Assembly (NCBI RefSeq): GCF_040412425.1
Contig: NC_089755.1
Location: forward strand, 52,070,298 to 52,134,297
From: Macrobrachium rosenbergii
Lineage: Eukaryota; Arthropoda; Malacostraca; Decapoda; Palaemonidae
DNA: 64,000 nucleotides
Reading direction: 5' to 3'
A model generated the notes under the pieces. The model had not been told where the DNA came from. It did not search any database and saw only the letters and a program-made list of their open reading frames with translations. The translations under genes were made by a program, and so were the position numbers. Positions 1 to 31,960 of the stretch are shown piece by piece (the first letter of the stretch is position 1; each line of letters opens with the position of its first letter).

Positions 1-821
1 AGGAAGTCATGACGATAATAACGCTGATAATGACAGAAAGCATTCTCAGTCTACCTTTACGATAATATTGAAAACTAAAGTGCCTCCGAATGATGATGGC
101 TGTATACCGGTATCTTGGATGCCACTAGAATTAGTTTTAAAAAACCTATACGTATTTGGGAGCGTGATAAACTTCAAGTGAGCATGAAAACTTCGTGTAC
201 CTTCCACTTAATCTGACTGGCAGTAGCTAAGTTCATTCTTCTTTCTTATTTCGGCGGTAGAATTAGGAGAGGGCAATGATACGAAAAGGCATTCTCAGAT
301 TATTTTGCAAGTCATGCTATGCACACTGGAGCCAGATTTTACACTCTTTGACAAAATACTAAAGATTATGTTGCTTTTGGGTATATTATCAGTATATAAA
401 TTCATTGAACGGTTAACAGACTAGACTTTATTTTAAGATTTTGGAGGGATAATGAAGTCCGTAATTAATTCAGTTGTCTGGTTGACAGCTAATATCAACA
501 GAAGGTTATACACAGCAATCGTTAAATCTTCACCACAGGGACGTATCAGTCAATAAAATAATTTATTTCTCCCGAGGAAATAAAAATCGTTGCTAAATTT
601 TACTAAACTAAAGTTACGACAGACAGAATGAAGAAATAACCATGGAGATATGGGAAACACGAAACCAGCGTGACCAAACGATTTTTTCCCCAGCTTAAAA
701 TACAACCACATTTCGAAGTCACCTAAAAACGAGGGTAAAAGTGTGGTTATTCACAATACACGTATATCAGCAAGACAGCGTATTCATAGATAAGTAAATA
801 AAAAAATTATTTTTTTCCCAC
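1..821 (-). other. LHFPL-like intron 2 (partial)
   Basis: AT-rich sequence following the exon 2 donor. I see no exon, repeat array or RNA gene in it. Confidence 0.6.
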
Positions 822-20092
<19,271 letters not shown>

Positions 20093-20282
20093 TTTGTTCC
20101 GATGTCACTTTTGAAACGAGAAAACCTGAGGCTCAATGAGCGAGCAGTCTTCTGCTCTATAAATGAATGTTCACTGTATCTCCAATTCTTAAACTATCAT
20201 ACAACTCCCACATCTGGTATATAAATTAGGTTTCACACTAACTAATGTTCACTATTTTTCATCCTTCTGCTTCCGCCATTAC
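20093..20282 (-). other. possible 5'UTR exon part of the LHFPL-like gene
   Basis: On the minus strand a good acceptor (TTTATTTTGCAG) ends at 20283, 190 bases upstream of the start codon, suggesting a spliced 5' leader that continues into coding exon 1. The leader would carry short upstream ORFs; the first is ATG GCG GAA GCA GAA GGA TGA. This rests on the splice motif alone. Confidence 0.3.
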
Positions 20283-20689
20283 CTGCAAAATAAAAAAGAA
20301 TAGAGGTACAACAATTAAAACCAGCGAGGACAACTGACACCCCTCCAACAAGTTAACCTTGCGTTTCCTAGAGGATATAACGGATGAGGTAAAGCACAAA
20401 GTATTTCCCTTCACTCTCCCAAAAAATTGGACATTTTTATTTATACACGTAGAAACTTCACGTCTCTTCCACGTAGGTCTACACGTTAAGGCAGTAACCA
20501 AGGATTAAATCAGGCGGCCTTTCCATGAGAAAGTTCACATCGGTATGCACACTCACAAAACGGATACCACGAATCACTAAAAGGTCACTTGAAGATATTT
20601 GAAAGAAACTCCGCGGTGAAAACTGACTTGCGATGCTCATTTACACTGTTGGTGCTTCTCCAACATAACAATATTTAAATTAGCATCCA

Positions 20690-20870
20690 GAACTTATATC
20701 TGAAGCTGAATAATCTCATAACGAATTGCTCACTGACTAACGAACCGGTACCTCTCCAGGTGTTATGGAGACTGTGAGAGCGGAGGGTGTTACGCCGCTG
20801 TTGCTTCCCTCTCGGCCAACTTCTTACGAGAGACGGAGTAACCAGTTAGTCAATTTCTCTTTATTTATAA
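20690..20870 (-). promoter_or_regulatory. possible promoter/first-exon region of the LHFPL-like gene
   Basis: A locally GC- and CpG-richer stretch lies 600-780 bases upstream of the LHFPL start codon, and a minus-strand TTAGTCAGTGAG at about 20740-20729 contains the arthropod initiator core TCAGT. No TATA box is evident. Suggestive only; the transcription start cannot be placed from sequence. Confidence 0.18.
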
Positions 20871-21208
20871 GCAATTCCTAATCCTAGCTCTTAGGACAAC
20901 ATACGACTTCCTCCACCGGAACAACTCAAAACTAACGTTTCAGTAAGAGCAGATGCTTTCTTTCTTTGCCGGCGAAGTGAAATGGGGCCTCTGAAAAGCT
21001 TGAAATCTTGAGAAATTCCACAGCAGCGAAAGCTTTACTGGGTCACTTGAGGTTTTGCCTGACCCTTCGTTCAGGATTACCAACATGGTGTGTAGCCACT
21101 TGGAGGCTTACATTTCCTTTGATTTCACCAGTCGAAATGTAATGAAGTCAAATTTCTGTTTCCTCTTGAGAGGTAATTCTAGACACTTCTGCGGACAGTT
21201 CAGCTAGT

Positions 21209-22190
21209 AAAATGTCTTATCTCAGCTTTGGGGGGCATATGAAAATTTTTGAACAATAAGCCTTGTCTCAGCACTAGGGTGTACGTGTGTGCGTGTGTTT
21301 GCTTTATTAACCGGAACTAGAATATTATTCCATCCAGCTGTTTTAAAACAATATTTCCAAACTATTCAGCAAGAGGGCGAGAGCGTCGCTTGGATATGTC
21401 CTTATTGTCGCATTGAAATCACCAAATGTTTTTTAAAAAAGGGAAAATTTAGTAAAATGGCTTATCTCGGCTTTGGAGGGCGTAAGAATATTTTTGAACA
21501 ATAAACCTTGTCTCAGCACTAGGGTGTACGTGTGTGCGTGTTTTTACTTTATTAACCGAACCTAGAATATAATTATTCCATCCGTTTTAAAACAACAGTA
21601 CAAAACTACAGTATTTAGCAAGCGGACGAAAGCATCACTTGGATATGTCATTATTGTTGCAATGAAATCACCAAATGTTTTTTTAAAAAAGAAAATTTAG
21701 TAAAATGGCTTATCTCAGTTTTGGAGGGCTTAAGAAATTTTTTGAATAATAAGCCTTGTCTCAGCCACAGGGTGTACGTGTGTGTGTGTGTGTGTGTTTA
21801 CTTTATTAACCGGAACTAGAATATTATTCCATCCAGCCGTTTTAAAACAATATTACCAAACTATTTAGCAAGAGGGCGAAAGCGTCGCTTGGATATGTCC
21901 TTACCGTTGCATTGAAATCTCCAAATGTTTAAAAAAAGAAATTTTAGTAAAATGGTTTATCTCAGCTTTGGAGGGCATACGAATATTTTTGAATGATAAG
22001 CCTTGTCTCAGCCATAGGGGCTAAGTGGGTGTGTTTACTTTATTAAGCGGAACTAGAATATTATTCCATCCAGCTGTTTTAAAACAATATTACCAAACAA
22101 TTCAGTAAGAGGGCGAGAGCGTCGCTTGGATATATCCTTATTGTTGCATTGAAATTACCAAATATTTGAAAAAAATGAAAAAAAAATTTT
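21209..22190. repeat. four-copy tandem repeat, 246-bp unit
   Basis: AAAATG(G/T)CTTATCTCAGCTTTGG starts at 21209, 21454, 21702 and 21949 (periods 245, 248, 247). Each unit continues with GCCTTGTCTCAGC, TTTATTAACCGGAACTAGAA, AGAGGGCGAGAGCGTCGCTT and ends in a poly-A-rich stretch before the next unit. Divergence is modest (single substitutions and short indels; the GT stretch in copy 3 has expanded). I see no coding frame shared by the copies. Confidence 0.93.
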
Positions 22191-22478
22191 TTGTCGCAAA
22201 AAATTAATAGAAAGGTCGCTTGTCATCCTCAAGGCAACAGATGCTTTTCATTCAACTCTTGACTTGCAAGAATGAATACATTTGTTTATTGAATGAAAGC
22301 TGGCACATTCGGAGAGAGAGGGAGAGAGAGATCTGTGCTTGTATTCATATATTTGCAAGAAAACCATCCTTTGTTGATTTTTCTGAATGGTTTTTGGTTA
22401 TATGTCTCTTGATGTGTGCTATTTTTTTCTTTTTTATAATTAATAAATTCTATGCACTTATGTATTATGAGTCTTCTA

Positions 22479-22588
22479 ATTTTCTTTTGTATATGCCGTT
22501 TCACCTTTCTCCCTGTGCCACGTAATGCATACATACTCACATATATAATATATATACATATATGTGCATAAGTACATATGTACACACA

Positions 22589-22630
<42 letters not shown>

Positions 22631-22744
22631 TGTGTGTGTATATATATGTACATATATATATAGTGTATGTGTATATTATATATATGAGTGTGTATGCATT
22701 ATGTGGCATAGGGAGAAAGGTGAAATTATATACAAAAGAAAATT
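22479..22744. repeat. 266-bp foldback centred on a (TA)n array
   Basis: The left arm begins AATTTTCTTTTGTATATG and contains TTTCACCTTTCTCCCTGTGC; the right arm ends with their reverse complements (GGGAGAAAGGTGAAAT ... ATACAAAAGAAAATT). The arms extend about 130 bases with scattered mismatches through TA/CA-rich sequence to a TA core at about 22591-22627. The palindromic CA-TA-GT order is part of the symmetry. Confidence 0.85.
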
Positions 22745-22745
22745 A

Positions 22746-22958
<213 letters not shown>

Positions 22959-23221
22959 TTTGTGCGAATGCATGCATGAAAACAGAAACATGCTGTGCTC
23001 ATAAAACGACACTCAATTACGTGCAATTTCATGCTCACAAAACCTGAACGATTTCAATTATAATATAGAAATGTGTTTCAGATTTCCTCATAATTACTGT
23101 AACATATATCTAATAACGGTGAAAATAGGAAACCATATTGTGTTGTTTTTGTCAGTTCTCTCTCTCTCTCTCTCTCTAATCCTTAGCTAACGTACACAGA
23201 CCTTATATATATACAGTATAC

Positions 23222-23352
<131 letters not shown>

Positions 23353-25059
23353 CCGTGTGTATATAATATGTGTGTACTCGTATATACGAGCAGTCTTGCA
23401 AAAGATAATGAATATTTGAATAGCAGAGAATTTATATAAGGTACAAATGTTTCCATTCACGTGTCTCCATGCATGCATACACGACACAATGGGAAAGAGA
23501 GAAATATATATCAATGATTATTTAGAATAATTCCAACGCTGCTTTCATTGCCGAGAATGAAAGGTTACTTTTGCTGGAAACTTGGTCGTCTCATAATGAG
23601 AACGAAAATATAAATCATTCCTCTAATTGTACAATCACTACCGTTATTAACTCCAAAATCATTGGGTTACTAATTCCAAAATCATTCGGTAGGAATGTCG
23701 TTTGACTGCAGATACAGCATAATTGCATGTTGAGTCAAGAAACTTATTTCAAATGGAATGAATATTTTAGAAGATGAATTTGATTTCGGAAGTGATTTTT
23801 ATAAATATTATTCTTATCAGTATTGCATAAGTGGTATTAAGAAATTCCTTTCCTTCTTACTTTACAGTGGAAATATTCAATCACTCTCACGTTACTTTTG
23901 GTCAGTCTGAAAGTTACCGAGTCACTAAACCTTTTACTTTTTCTTCGGCAGGTGAATGCAAGCACTGCAGTTCTTTATAGAATTAGCTGGCAATTAGTAT
24001 TTCGGAATTAACTTTCTTGATTTTTTTATTATAAACAGATAAAACGAAACTCCTTGCCCATGAAAACCAACGACTTCTCGACGACAGCGAGGAAATGACA
24101 GTGCACGACCTACTTTATTGGCCTGCAGCAGAACCTAAATGTTATAATACGGGAAAAGCGTAGGAATGGGAGTGTGGAGAACGTGAGGGACGGGGAGGGG
24201 GTGGATGGGGGATGATGCGTTGTGGGAGGTCGGAAGGGAGGAGCCTGGACATGATCCGGCTCGGGTAGGGGGTAGCAGGGGGTGATTGAAGGAGGGAGTA
24301 AGAATGAGTTGAAGGTGGAATAGGCTGCACGAACTTGCAGCCTTTCGAGACGGGAAATATCTTGCTCGGTATGTTATGAAACTTGTGATCATTGTTTATA
24401 AATCATCGCTTCTTTCCCTTCTCCGTCCTCTTACTGTGGCTTTTCTCTTGTCTTTTTTTTCTATTTCGCTTTATATCTGTCATTTTTCTCTAGTTTTCAC
24501 ACTCTCTTCCCCCCTCGTTCTTTGCAACAGGGAATATAAAAGTGTCGAAAATATCTGGAATCTGGACCTTCTTATATTCATAGTTAATCAAACCAAGCGT
24601 AATACATGAACAACAATAATGTGAAACCCTAACAAACACCTTTAAAATACTTTCAAATTTCCTTTAGGTTGAAATTTTTATTTTTCTGTTAAGTAACCGA
24701 GGCACTTTCATTCTTAACAATCCCCTATAACCGATAATCGCATCCGGGCTTTTGTTTCATCGAAATTACTTACAACATCATTGCCATAAACCTGGGGGCA
24801 ACGAGTGTTCGCCTTTTTGTAAGGAAAGTAATTTCCATTTTATGAATAGATCCAACGAGGGTCTGAGTGTCTTAAGGAGACAGACAATAGGGAAACAAAA
24901 ACTGTATGGAGGAGAGATGCAAGGCTGTAGTGATTAAGCTTTCTTTTGGATTAAAGGTCACCATTTTCTAATTCGCCGTTTTTCTTTTCTTCTTTATATT
25001 TGCCTCTAGGCATGTATTATTATGCACTGTACAACCAGATGGGCTAATTATAATTACAG

Positions 25060-25063
<4 letters not shown>

Positions 25064-25148
<85 letters not shown>

Positions 25149-25149
25149 A

Positions 25150-25203
<54 letters not shown>

Positions 25204-25242
25204 AGCAGTTTAACCTGATCACTGAGATGTGTGTGTAAAATA

Positions 25243-25298
<56 letters not shown>

Positions 25299-25308
25299 TA
25301 TATATATA

Positions 25309-25375
<67 letters not shown>
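25064..25375. repeat. compound TA/ATT/TA microsatellite cluster
   Basis: TA 25064-25138, a short GT stretch, ATT 25152-25202, then TA at about 25246-25291 and 25312-25375, with a short CACATATA / ACTGTATA interruption. Confidence 0.95.
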
Positions 25376-25378
<3 letters not shown>

Positions 25379-26982
25379 AAACTAAAATGCTAATAAAATA
25401 AACTAGAAAAACAGATAATATAAGTATGTCATTTGAAACCAGTCCTACGAAGACTGTAATGGCTTGTGCTTACTTACCCCTCAATTTTCTCATAATGACC
25501 ATTCTGTCCACGTAAGGATGTAATGGCCGACTGAATTGAAGTTAGATAAATTTAATTAAAATGAGGGGAAAGCTATTTTTAACTAAATTTGGCAAAACCA
25601 TACGTAGATGATTTGCTTGACATGGCTTCATGGAACACTACAAAGCCTGAACTTGGCCAGGAAAATGTCAACATGAATGTTACGACTCAAGTATGACCCT
25701 TCAAAGTTCAGTGTTCGCAAGAATAACGGATAACCGCGTCTAGGAAAGACTGGATAAGTGACTGATAGTTGTTCATGCTGTATGGGACCCATTCGCAACA
25801 TTAGAAAGTAAGAATTCTAACTGTATTAGAATAAGAATTTTACTGAGAAGACCCACTACAGTAAGATTTAAAAACACTAGCGTATCTGTGGGATTGGACA
25901 ATGCTAATCCTTCTAAGATTAAGGATAAATGGATAATCCAACAGAGATCAGAATAAGACGAACAGGTAAAAACAGTCAGGTAAGTTCGTCGTCAAAATTT
26001 CTTAAATAAGAAGCCAAGAAGGAACCCCATCATAACCCTGACCTTCGTTCTGTTTTAGTGTCTTGCGCACTCGGAAGACCAAACAGGAAACCACAAGGTT
26101 TGTGGAATGGGGAAAACAACAGCAGGTGTCTATAAAATAGTCCAGGTGGAAACTCGTGAAAGAAGAATGGCAAAAAGTATAGCTTCATTAGCAGAAAACC
26201 TGGCCGTGTCTTAAAATTACTTGGGTTTTTCTTTCTGACGATCTGTACAATTGAGATTATTTCTCTCCAAACCAGATCCCTACAAATTCGATGCTTGTCT
26301 CTGCAATTCATCTTCATTTGCACAGTTGTGTCAGACTAGAAAGTATTTCCAACGGGGCAATTTATGCCTCAAACCTGTATTATCACCATTAAACTCCATG
26401 AAAGTGATCTTTTAGAACTTGCAACGCCTGGGAATTTGGAAATTCGATTCAATAACTTACCGATGTTTTATACTTGAAAGTAACATAAAACAGCTGTTGG
26501 TTAAATCTGTCTTTAAGAGGCTGAGTATGTTCATAAACACAATATACTTCTCTTTTGGGATCATTCCCAAACCACGAAGTCTACCTTTCGCGCGAGACGG
26601 CGCACAAGCGGAACCTTAGCATCGCTTTAAACATTTTTGATGATAATACGTCGGGAACCTGCCGCCTACAAGTATCTTAACATACTCCAAACATTTTATT
26701 TACTTGCAGAACGAACGGGTTAACTTATGTTCAAAACATTTTCACAGGCTCCAGAGTAACGTGTTACAGGTTGTGGAAATAAATGTTGTTTCATTATGCC
26801 AATGATCCGTTTAATGCTGAGGTTAAAATAATTCAACATCAAATGCAACCACTTCACCTGAGGAATTAAGAAAATTAAGTTCTTGACTTAACACTTATTC
26901 TCTTACTTAATTTGATAGATGTGATAACATATATACAAACAGACAGCAACATACATACACACACACATGCATACATAGATAC

Positions 26983-27196
<214 letters not shown>

Positions 27197-27897
27197 TATT
27201 ACAAAAGTAAACTGCAACTTAATGAAACATAATATAAGAATAAGTGTGTCCATTCTAAAAATTAATATTTCTTAACTCCTCACCTAAAATCACTGCACCT
27301 CATATCAAACCCTATTAATCCTCAGTAACCATTATTAAATTCATAATGAATTGATGAAACAATCATTATTTCCACAACTTGTATCACATAATCCTATTGA
27401 TAATTGTCATCATGGCGAATCTGTACTGTGGCATCCCTAAGTGACCCCGAAGCACAAAGCCTGTGGAACAAACTCCACAAGTTCCCAGATCCTCGAACAA
27501 AGACTGACAAAAACTGCATCGAGAGTCGTCGATAGGAATCCAATCCCTCGCTACCCAGGGCTCGAGAGTCCCATCTCAAGGAAGGAAGGGTTACTGGGTC
27601 TCCTACTTTCCCCAGCGGGGATCAAGGACCTTTCCCGTATCCTACACAAGACCATTCAGATTGAACAAGTGGTTAACGGGACTTTCATGATGAAAAAGTA
27701 GCATAAGCTTGCTATCTGCTTTAATGAGGTCAAATGACCTCAATAATGTCTTTTTATATGTCAGTGTTAGTTTTTTTTAGTGGTTCTATCTTGGTCTACT
27801 TGATTTCTTACACTCAAGTGTGTATGCTTTTTCGTGGTGTATATTAAAATTTACGCACGGGATAAAGTTACGTTTTATGAGTATAATTAAAACTATC

Positions 27898-28112
27898 CAA
27901 TCTCCCTCTCTCTGAAAATTCAACTTTTTAAGTATCTAATCTCTCTCTCTGAAAAATAAAATATTTGAATATCTAACGCTCTCTCTCTCTTTCTCTGAAA
28001 AATCAACTTTTTGAGTATCTAACTCTCTCTGTCTCTCTCTGAAAAATCAACTTTTTGAGTATTTCTCTCTCTCTCTCTATCTCTCTCTGAAAAATCAACT
28101 TTTTGAGTATCT
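27898..28112. repeat. minisatellite whose units each contain a CT tract
   Basis: Five degenerate units of roughly 38-50 bases: a variable (CT)n run followed by GAAAAATCAACTTTTTGAGT and ATCTAA. Unit length varies mainly through the CT run. Confidence 0.88.
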
Positions 28113-28586
28113 AAGTTGCAGCTAAACAGTTTTAGGGAAGGTAAAATCCAGTCTACATTTCACATACTTGTTCTCCGTTACTTCACATTTATCAATCAGT
28201 TTTCTGTTTTTTTTTTTGGGGGGGGAATACCTTAGATATTTCATTTGTTATGAGTATATGTACTGTATACGAATATATTGCAAAGATAATAAAAGTATTC
28301 TTACGTATGTAGTAAGTGAAAACATATGCTCACTTATGTTACAGAGGAAAAGTAAATATTCAAACTTACACTTAACTTTTCCATCTCAAGCTCAGAGATA
28401 CGTGACTTGCTGACTGACTTTACGCTTGGCTACGCATGCGCGACGTTTGCTAATATATGGAGGGGCATTGGGTCACGCACTTTGCCCTATAGTATTTTGT
28501 AATGTATTTGTAAAAACCCCTTCAATATTTGTTGGTCGCTAAATTAGTATTCCTATACAAGAAGTCATTTTACTTTTGAAACTAGA

Positions 28587-28590
<4 letters not shown>

Positions 28591-28617
<27 letters not shown>
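28591..28617. repeat. (CT)n microsatellite, short
   Basis: About 13 CT units. Confidence 0.92.
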
Positions 28618-28780
28618 CGACCCATTGCTGAAATCTGGGCGATTCAGCATCAGAACTCGAAATGCTGACGTATTTGGTGCAGTATAATCACAAAAATGAC
28701 ACAAAAATATGCAAAACAAAAATTGAATTTAACACCATATAATGAACAAATAATTTCCATCTTTTGTTTTTAAATATACA

Positions 28781-28863
<83 letters not shown>

Positions 28864-28882
28864 GTGTGTGTGTGTGTGTGTG
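28781..28882. repeat. compound (TA)n(GT)n microsatellite
   Basis: TA to 28861, then TGTG to 28882. Confidence 0.96.
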
Positions 28883-29075
28883 GCTACTATTCATCCCCTC
28901 GACCATATTACGCGCTTGCCCATTTACAGCTGGATGAACTAGTGGGCAATAGTCCAGGACCCATCCATGGTCTTATCAACTGTAAGCCGGACGCTGTATC
29001 GCACAGACTTCATGCCCACTGGTAGATTATACCTTCACAGACCCAGTTAAGTAAGACTGCAATCCCAGGCAATCG
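28883..29075 (-). mobile_element. possible SINE-like repeat next to a CA/TA array
   Basis: On the minus strand this stretch reads ...GTGGGCATGAAGTCTGTG..., GTCCGGCTTACAGTTGATAA, TTCATCCAGCTGTAAATGGG, then runs into (CA)n(TA)n as a 3' simple-repeat tail. I recall similar strings as dispersed repeats in decapod sequences but cannot verify that; there is no coding frame and I cannot locate convincing Pol III boxes. Confidence 0.3.
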
Positions 29076-29133
29076 CAATAGTTCCATTTTCCGGTCTTTG
29101 AAGCTGACAGAAAGATTAATGAAAATTCATCGT

Positions 29134-29270
29134 ACAGAGACGTAATCCTTATAATGAATAGCATAATTTGTCTATGACGCCTGAAGACTCAACATTCGAA
29201 AGCATACAGAGACGTAATCCTTATAATGAATACCATAACATGCGTAAAGGTTCAACATTCGAAAGCATCT
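29134..29270. repeat. two-copy tandem duplication, 72-bp period
   Basis: ACAGAGACGTAATCCTTATA followed by ATGAATA(G/C)CATAA and TCAACATTCGAAAGCAT occurs twice in tandem, starting at about 29134 and 29206. Confidence 0.88.
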
Positions 29271-29574
29271 ACCTGCTTCAGAGATGCAAGAAGTGGAAAT
29301 TCATGCGTCATTCGTTACCTTTACTGAATTCTTGCGAATGACCATGGATTAACAGCTAATAACCAGTAATTTAACTGTTGGTTTCTCTTCGTGCGAACAA
29401 AATTTAAACATGTCCAAAAAGTCTCTTCTCTCATCGATAGAGTAGTTGCTTCAAGGACAGAGTGATACGAAAGTCTGATTAAAATGAAGGCTATTCTCTC
29501 AATCTGGTAGCGAAAGAAAGGTTGCTCACTGACAAGAGTATGAGCCGTTTCAGAGGCAAATCCAGTTTACTGCT

Positions 29575-29730
29575 ATTACTGCTAATATCACTACTAATAC
29601 TACTACCACTACTACTGGATTTAGATTTAGCCAGTCTTGTGCTGGCACGGGCTCTCGCTCTACAGCATCTAGTAAAATACCACTACTACTAATACTACTA
29701 CTACTACTGCTACTACTACTACTACTACTA
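29575..29730. repeat. two imperfect (ACT)n tracts
   Basis: Imperfect ACT/CTA arrays at about 29580-29618 and 29680-29730 flank a unique 60-base stretch (GGATTTAGATTTAGCCAGTC...). They give a poly-Ser frame on the minus strand, not a gene. Confidence 0.85.
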
Positions 29731-31809
29731 CAGGAGAGAGAATTCTTGAGGCAGGACGACCCACTGTCGAGCTTTCGACCTTTCATGATATGATGACAAA
29801 TGATATTTTATGTATTTGATGATGACCGGATAAGAATTGAGTAAGTCACAGAACAGAACGAAGTAAGGCAGGTAGCAGAATTATTTCAGGAAGAATATAT
29901 TATTATTATTATTGCTAAGAAATTCAAATTGTCGAGATAAAACTGTTGTATAATTTAAATCCACAACTTATAAATACGTTGTATTATTTGTAAAAGATAA
30001 AAACAGACTTTTGAACACATGAACGGCGTTCCTCCTCAGTCTTAACTGGCAGAGCAAATCTTCACAGGATAAAGTTCCCACTTGTGGAAAAGGCCAGCAG
30101 AGTCAAGAAAGGTTTAGAACTGAGAATAGTAACAAATAACAATACTGAATAACAAAAAAATCATTCACTAGTAACCGCAATGAGTAAAATAACATTTATA
30201 ACAGGAACTAATGACAATTATACGAACACATAAAGTAAATAAATTATCACACTGAGTGACTATAGTGCTTGTGACACCAGCTTTTAGTGCCTAACTTTAC
30301 CATGTAAAAGTTAAAATTTATTTGTTCCTATTATTAGGATCTATTTAGGATTTCTGGACTTTGAAATAACAGTTGATACATGTATCTGTCAAGAATCTCT
30401 TTTTTACTGTAATCTAACAGCGTTTTATGAAATTAATACTCATGCAAACTAAATACAAAAAATCATATGTTCTGGTTGACACTACCTGTACCTTGACCAA
30501 AGCAAGTATCCAAAAAATAACTTTGGCAGGATTATAGATTAATGGAGCATAAACGATCAGTAAAATATGGCTCATAGAGCTCGAGAATTTTCCGTTCATG
30601 TGCGAGACACTGCCATGGCATAAACTGGAAAGACTCCTTGCTGCTTTGCAAGAGTAGTTGTCTGTGCAAAAAGATTCTAAAATCTGCCATCACTATGTAA
30701 ACTGAGAATACGATTCTATCAGTTGCTGCCACAAAAAGCGATTGCACGGATGACCTAGTTTCAAGACCTATTCTCAAACAATAGTTATTATGGATTCGGT
30801 CCCTGGTCCCGAAAAGAATGGTCAGTCTTATGAAGGAACGAATCAGGTACGATGTCTTGGTCTTGACCCTTCCTATCACAGGATGAGAAAGATAATCACA
30901 ATCTCTAATCCTGCCAGAGTAGCATTCCACACCTGCTTATTGAATATAAATATCGAGGCATAAACACCCCTATTCAACCGTGGTTTCAACACCTTATTGT
31001 ATTTATGGCAAAGACCTATGTTGGCTTGAAGCCTGCTTCATCTAAATCAATCAACCAACTTTGTCTTTCTTCCTCATTCACCAGAGATCAGGGTTGTAGT
31101 AGTGTCAACCAAGATTCAATTTATTTTGTATTAATTTTGTTTTTATAAATCCATCAATTTAATACATTTATCAGGTTACTGTTGTTGACGTGCTGTCTTA
31201 TTATTAGTTGTAAATGAGTTGATATATGTAATTGTAATAATTATATATTGCAATTTACTAAAACAAGGTAATGAGTCAACACTGAACTGCAAGAAAACAT
31301 TTGAAACCATGTTACTTTTACACATAAAGAGGCATCGAGTATTGTTTAGTTAACACATTATCTTATTTTCTCTGTAAGCATTGTATTATGCATGGCGTCA
31401 AAAATGCAGTATACAGTCTTTTAAGGCTATGCATCTTGAAGTTCATGGGAGAAACAGCAGAGTTAATCGCTGCTAACCGGAATTCTACCCAGCGATTTGA
31501 TTTCGTTTTAAATTATGAAATACGATACATTCAAACATTATTGTATTTATATCAACTATTTAATAGTTATTTAAAACATATAAGATAAAAAATAAATTTG
31601 AAATGTCATTTTCAAATGATCAAAACGGTTTATGTTGTAACCAAACAATTCCAATCGCGTAAACAAAGGGTAAACTGTGCAGAATAGAACCCGCTCCTTG
31701 CCGCAGACTGCGGTACAACAACACCAGTTGTAAACAACACTGTGGCTGTCGGCAGTTTGTTGTTTGTCAACACCGAAGAAGGTCAACTGAGCCCTAAACT
31801 GTCGTCGAG

Positions 31810-31960
31810 ATGAAGTCTATCACCGTTAAATGGAACGGGAAAGAATACGAGATAGAAGTGGACGAGGCGACCATGACAGTTAAGGACTTCAAAGAAGCGA
31901 TCGAGAAGAAGACTTGCGTCAAGCCCCACCGACAGAAGCTGTTGAATTTGAAGCTCAAAG
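31810..31960 (+). CDS. UBLCP1: UBLCP1 exon 1 (coding part)
   Basis: ATG at 31810 begins [10 protein letters not shown], aligning with the start of the family UBL domain. Ends AAAG before donor GTATGA. Carries residues 1-50 plus one base: the first two-thirds of the UBL domain. Confidence 0.96.

Noticed and set aside
24150..24300. Second G-quadruplex candidate in a G-rich stretch
   Set aside because: G runs are long, but the fourth tract is more than seven bases away in each cluster, so it does not meet the usual four-tract criterion.
27394..27701. Overlapping frames of 61 and 86 codons in a locally GC-richer stretch
   Set aside because: Protein-like at first sight but no family recognised, no splice context, and both strands open; insufficient to call a gene.
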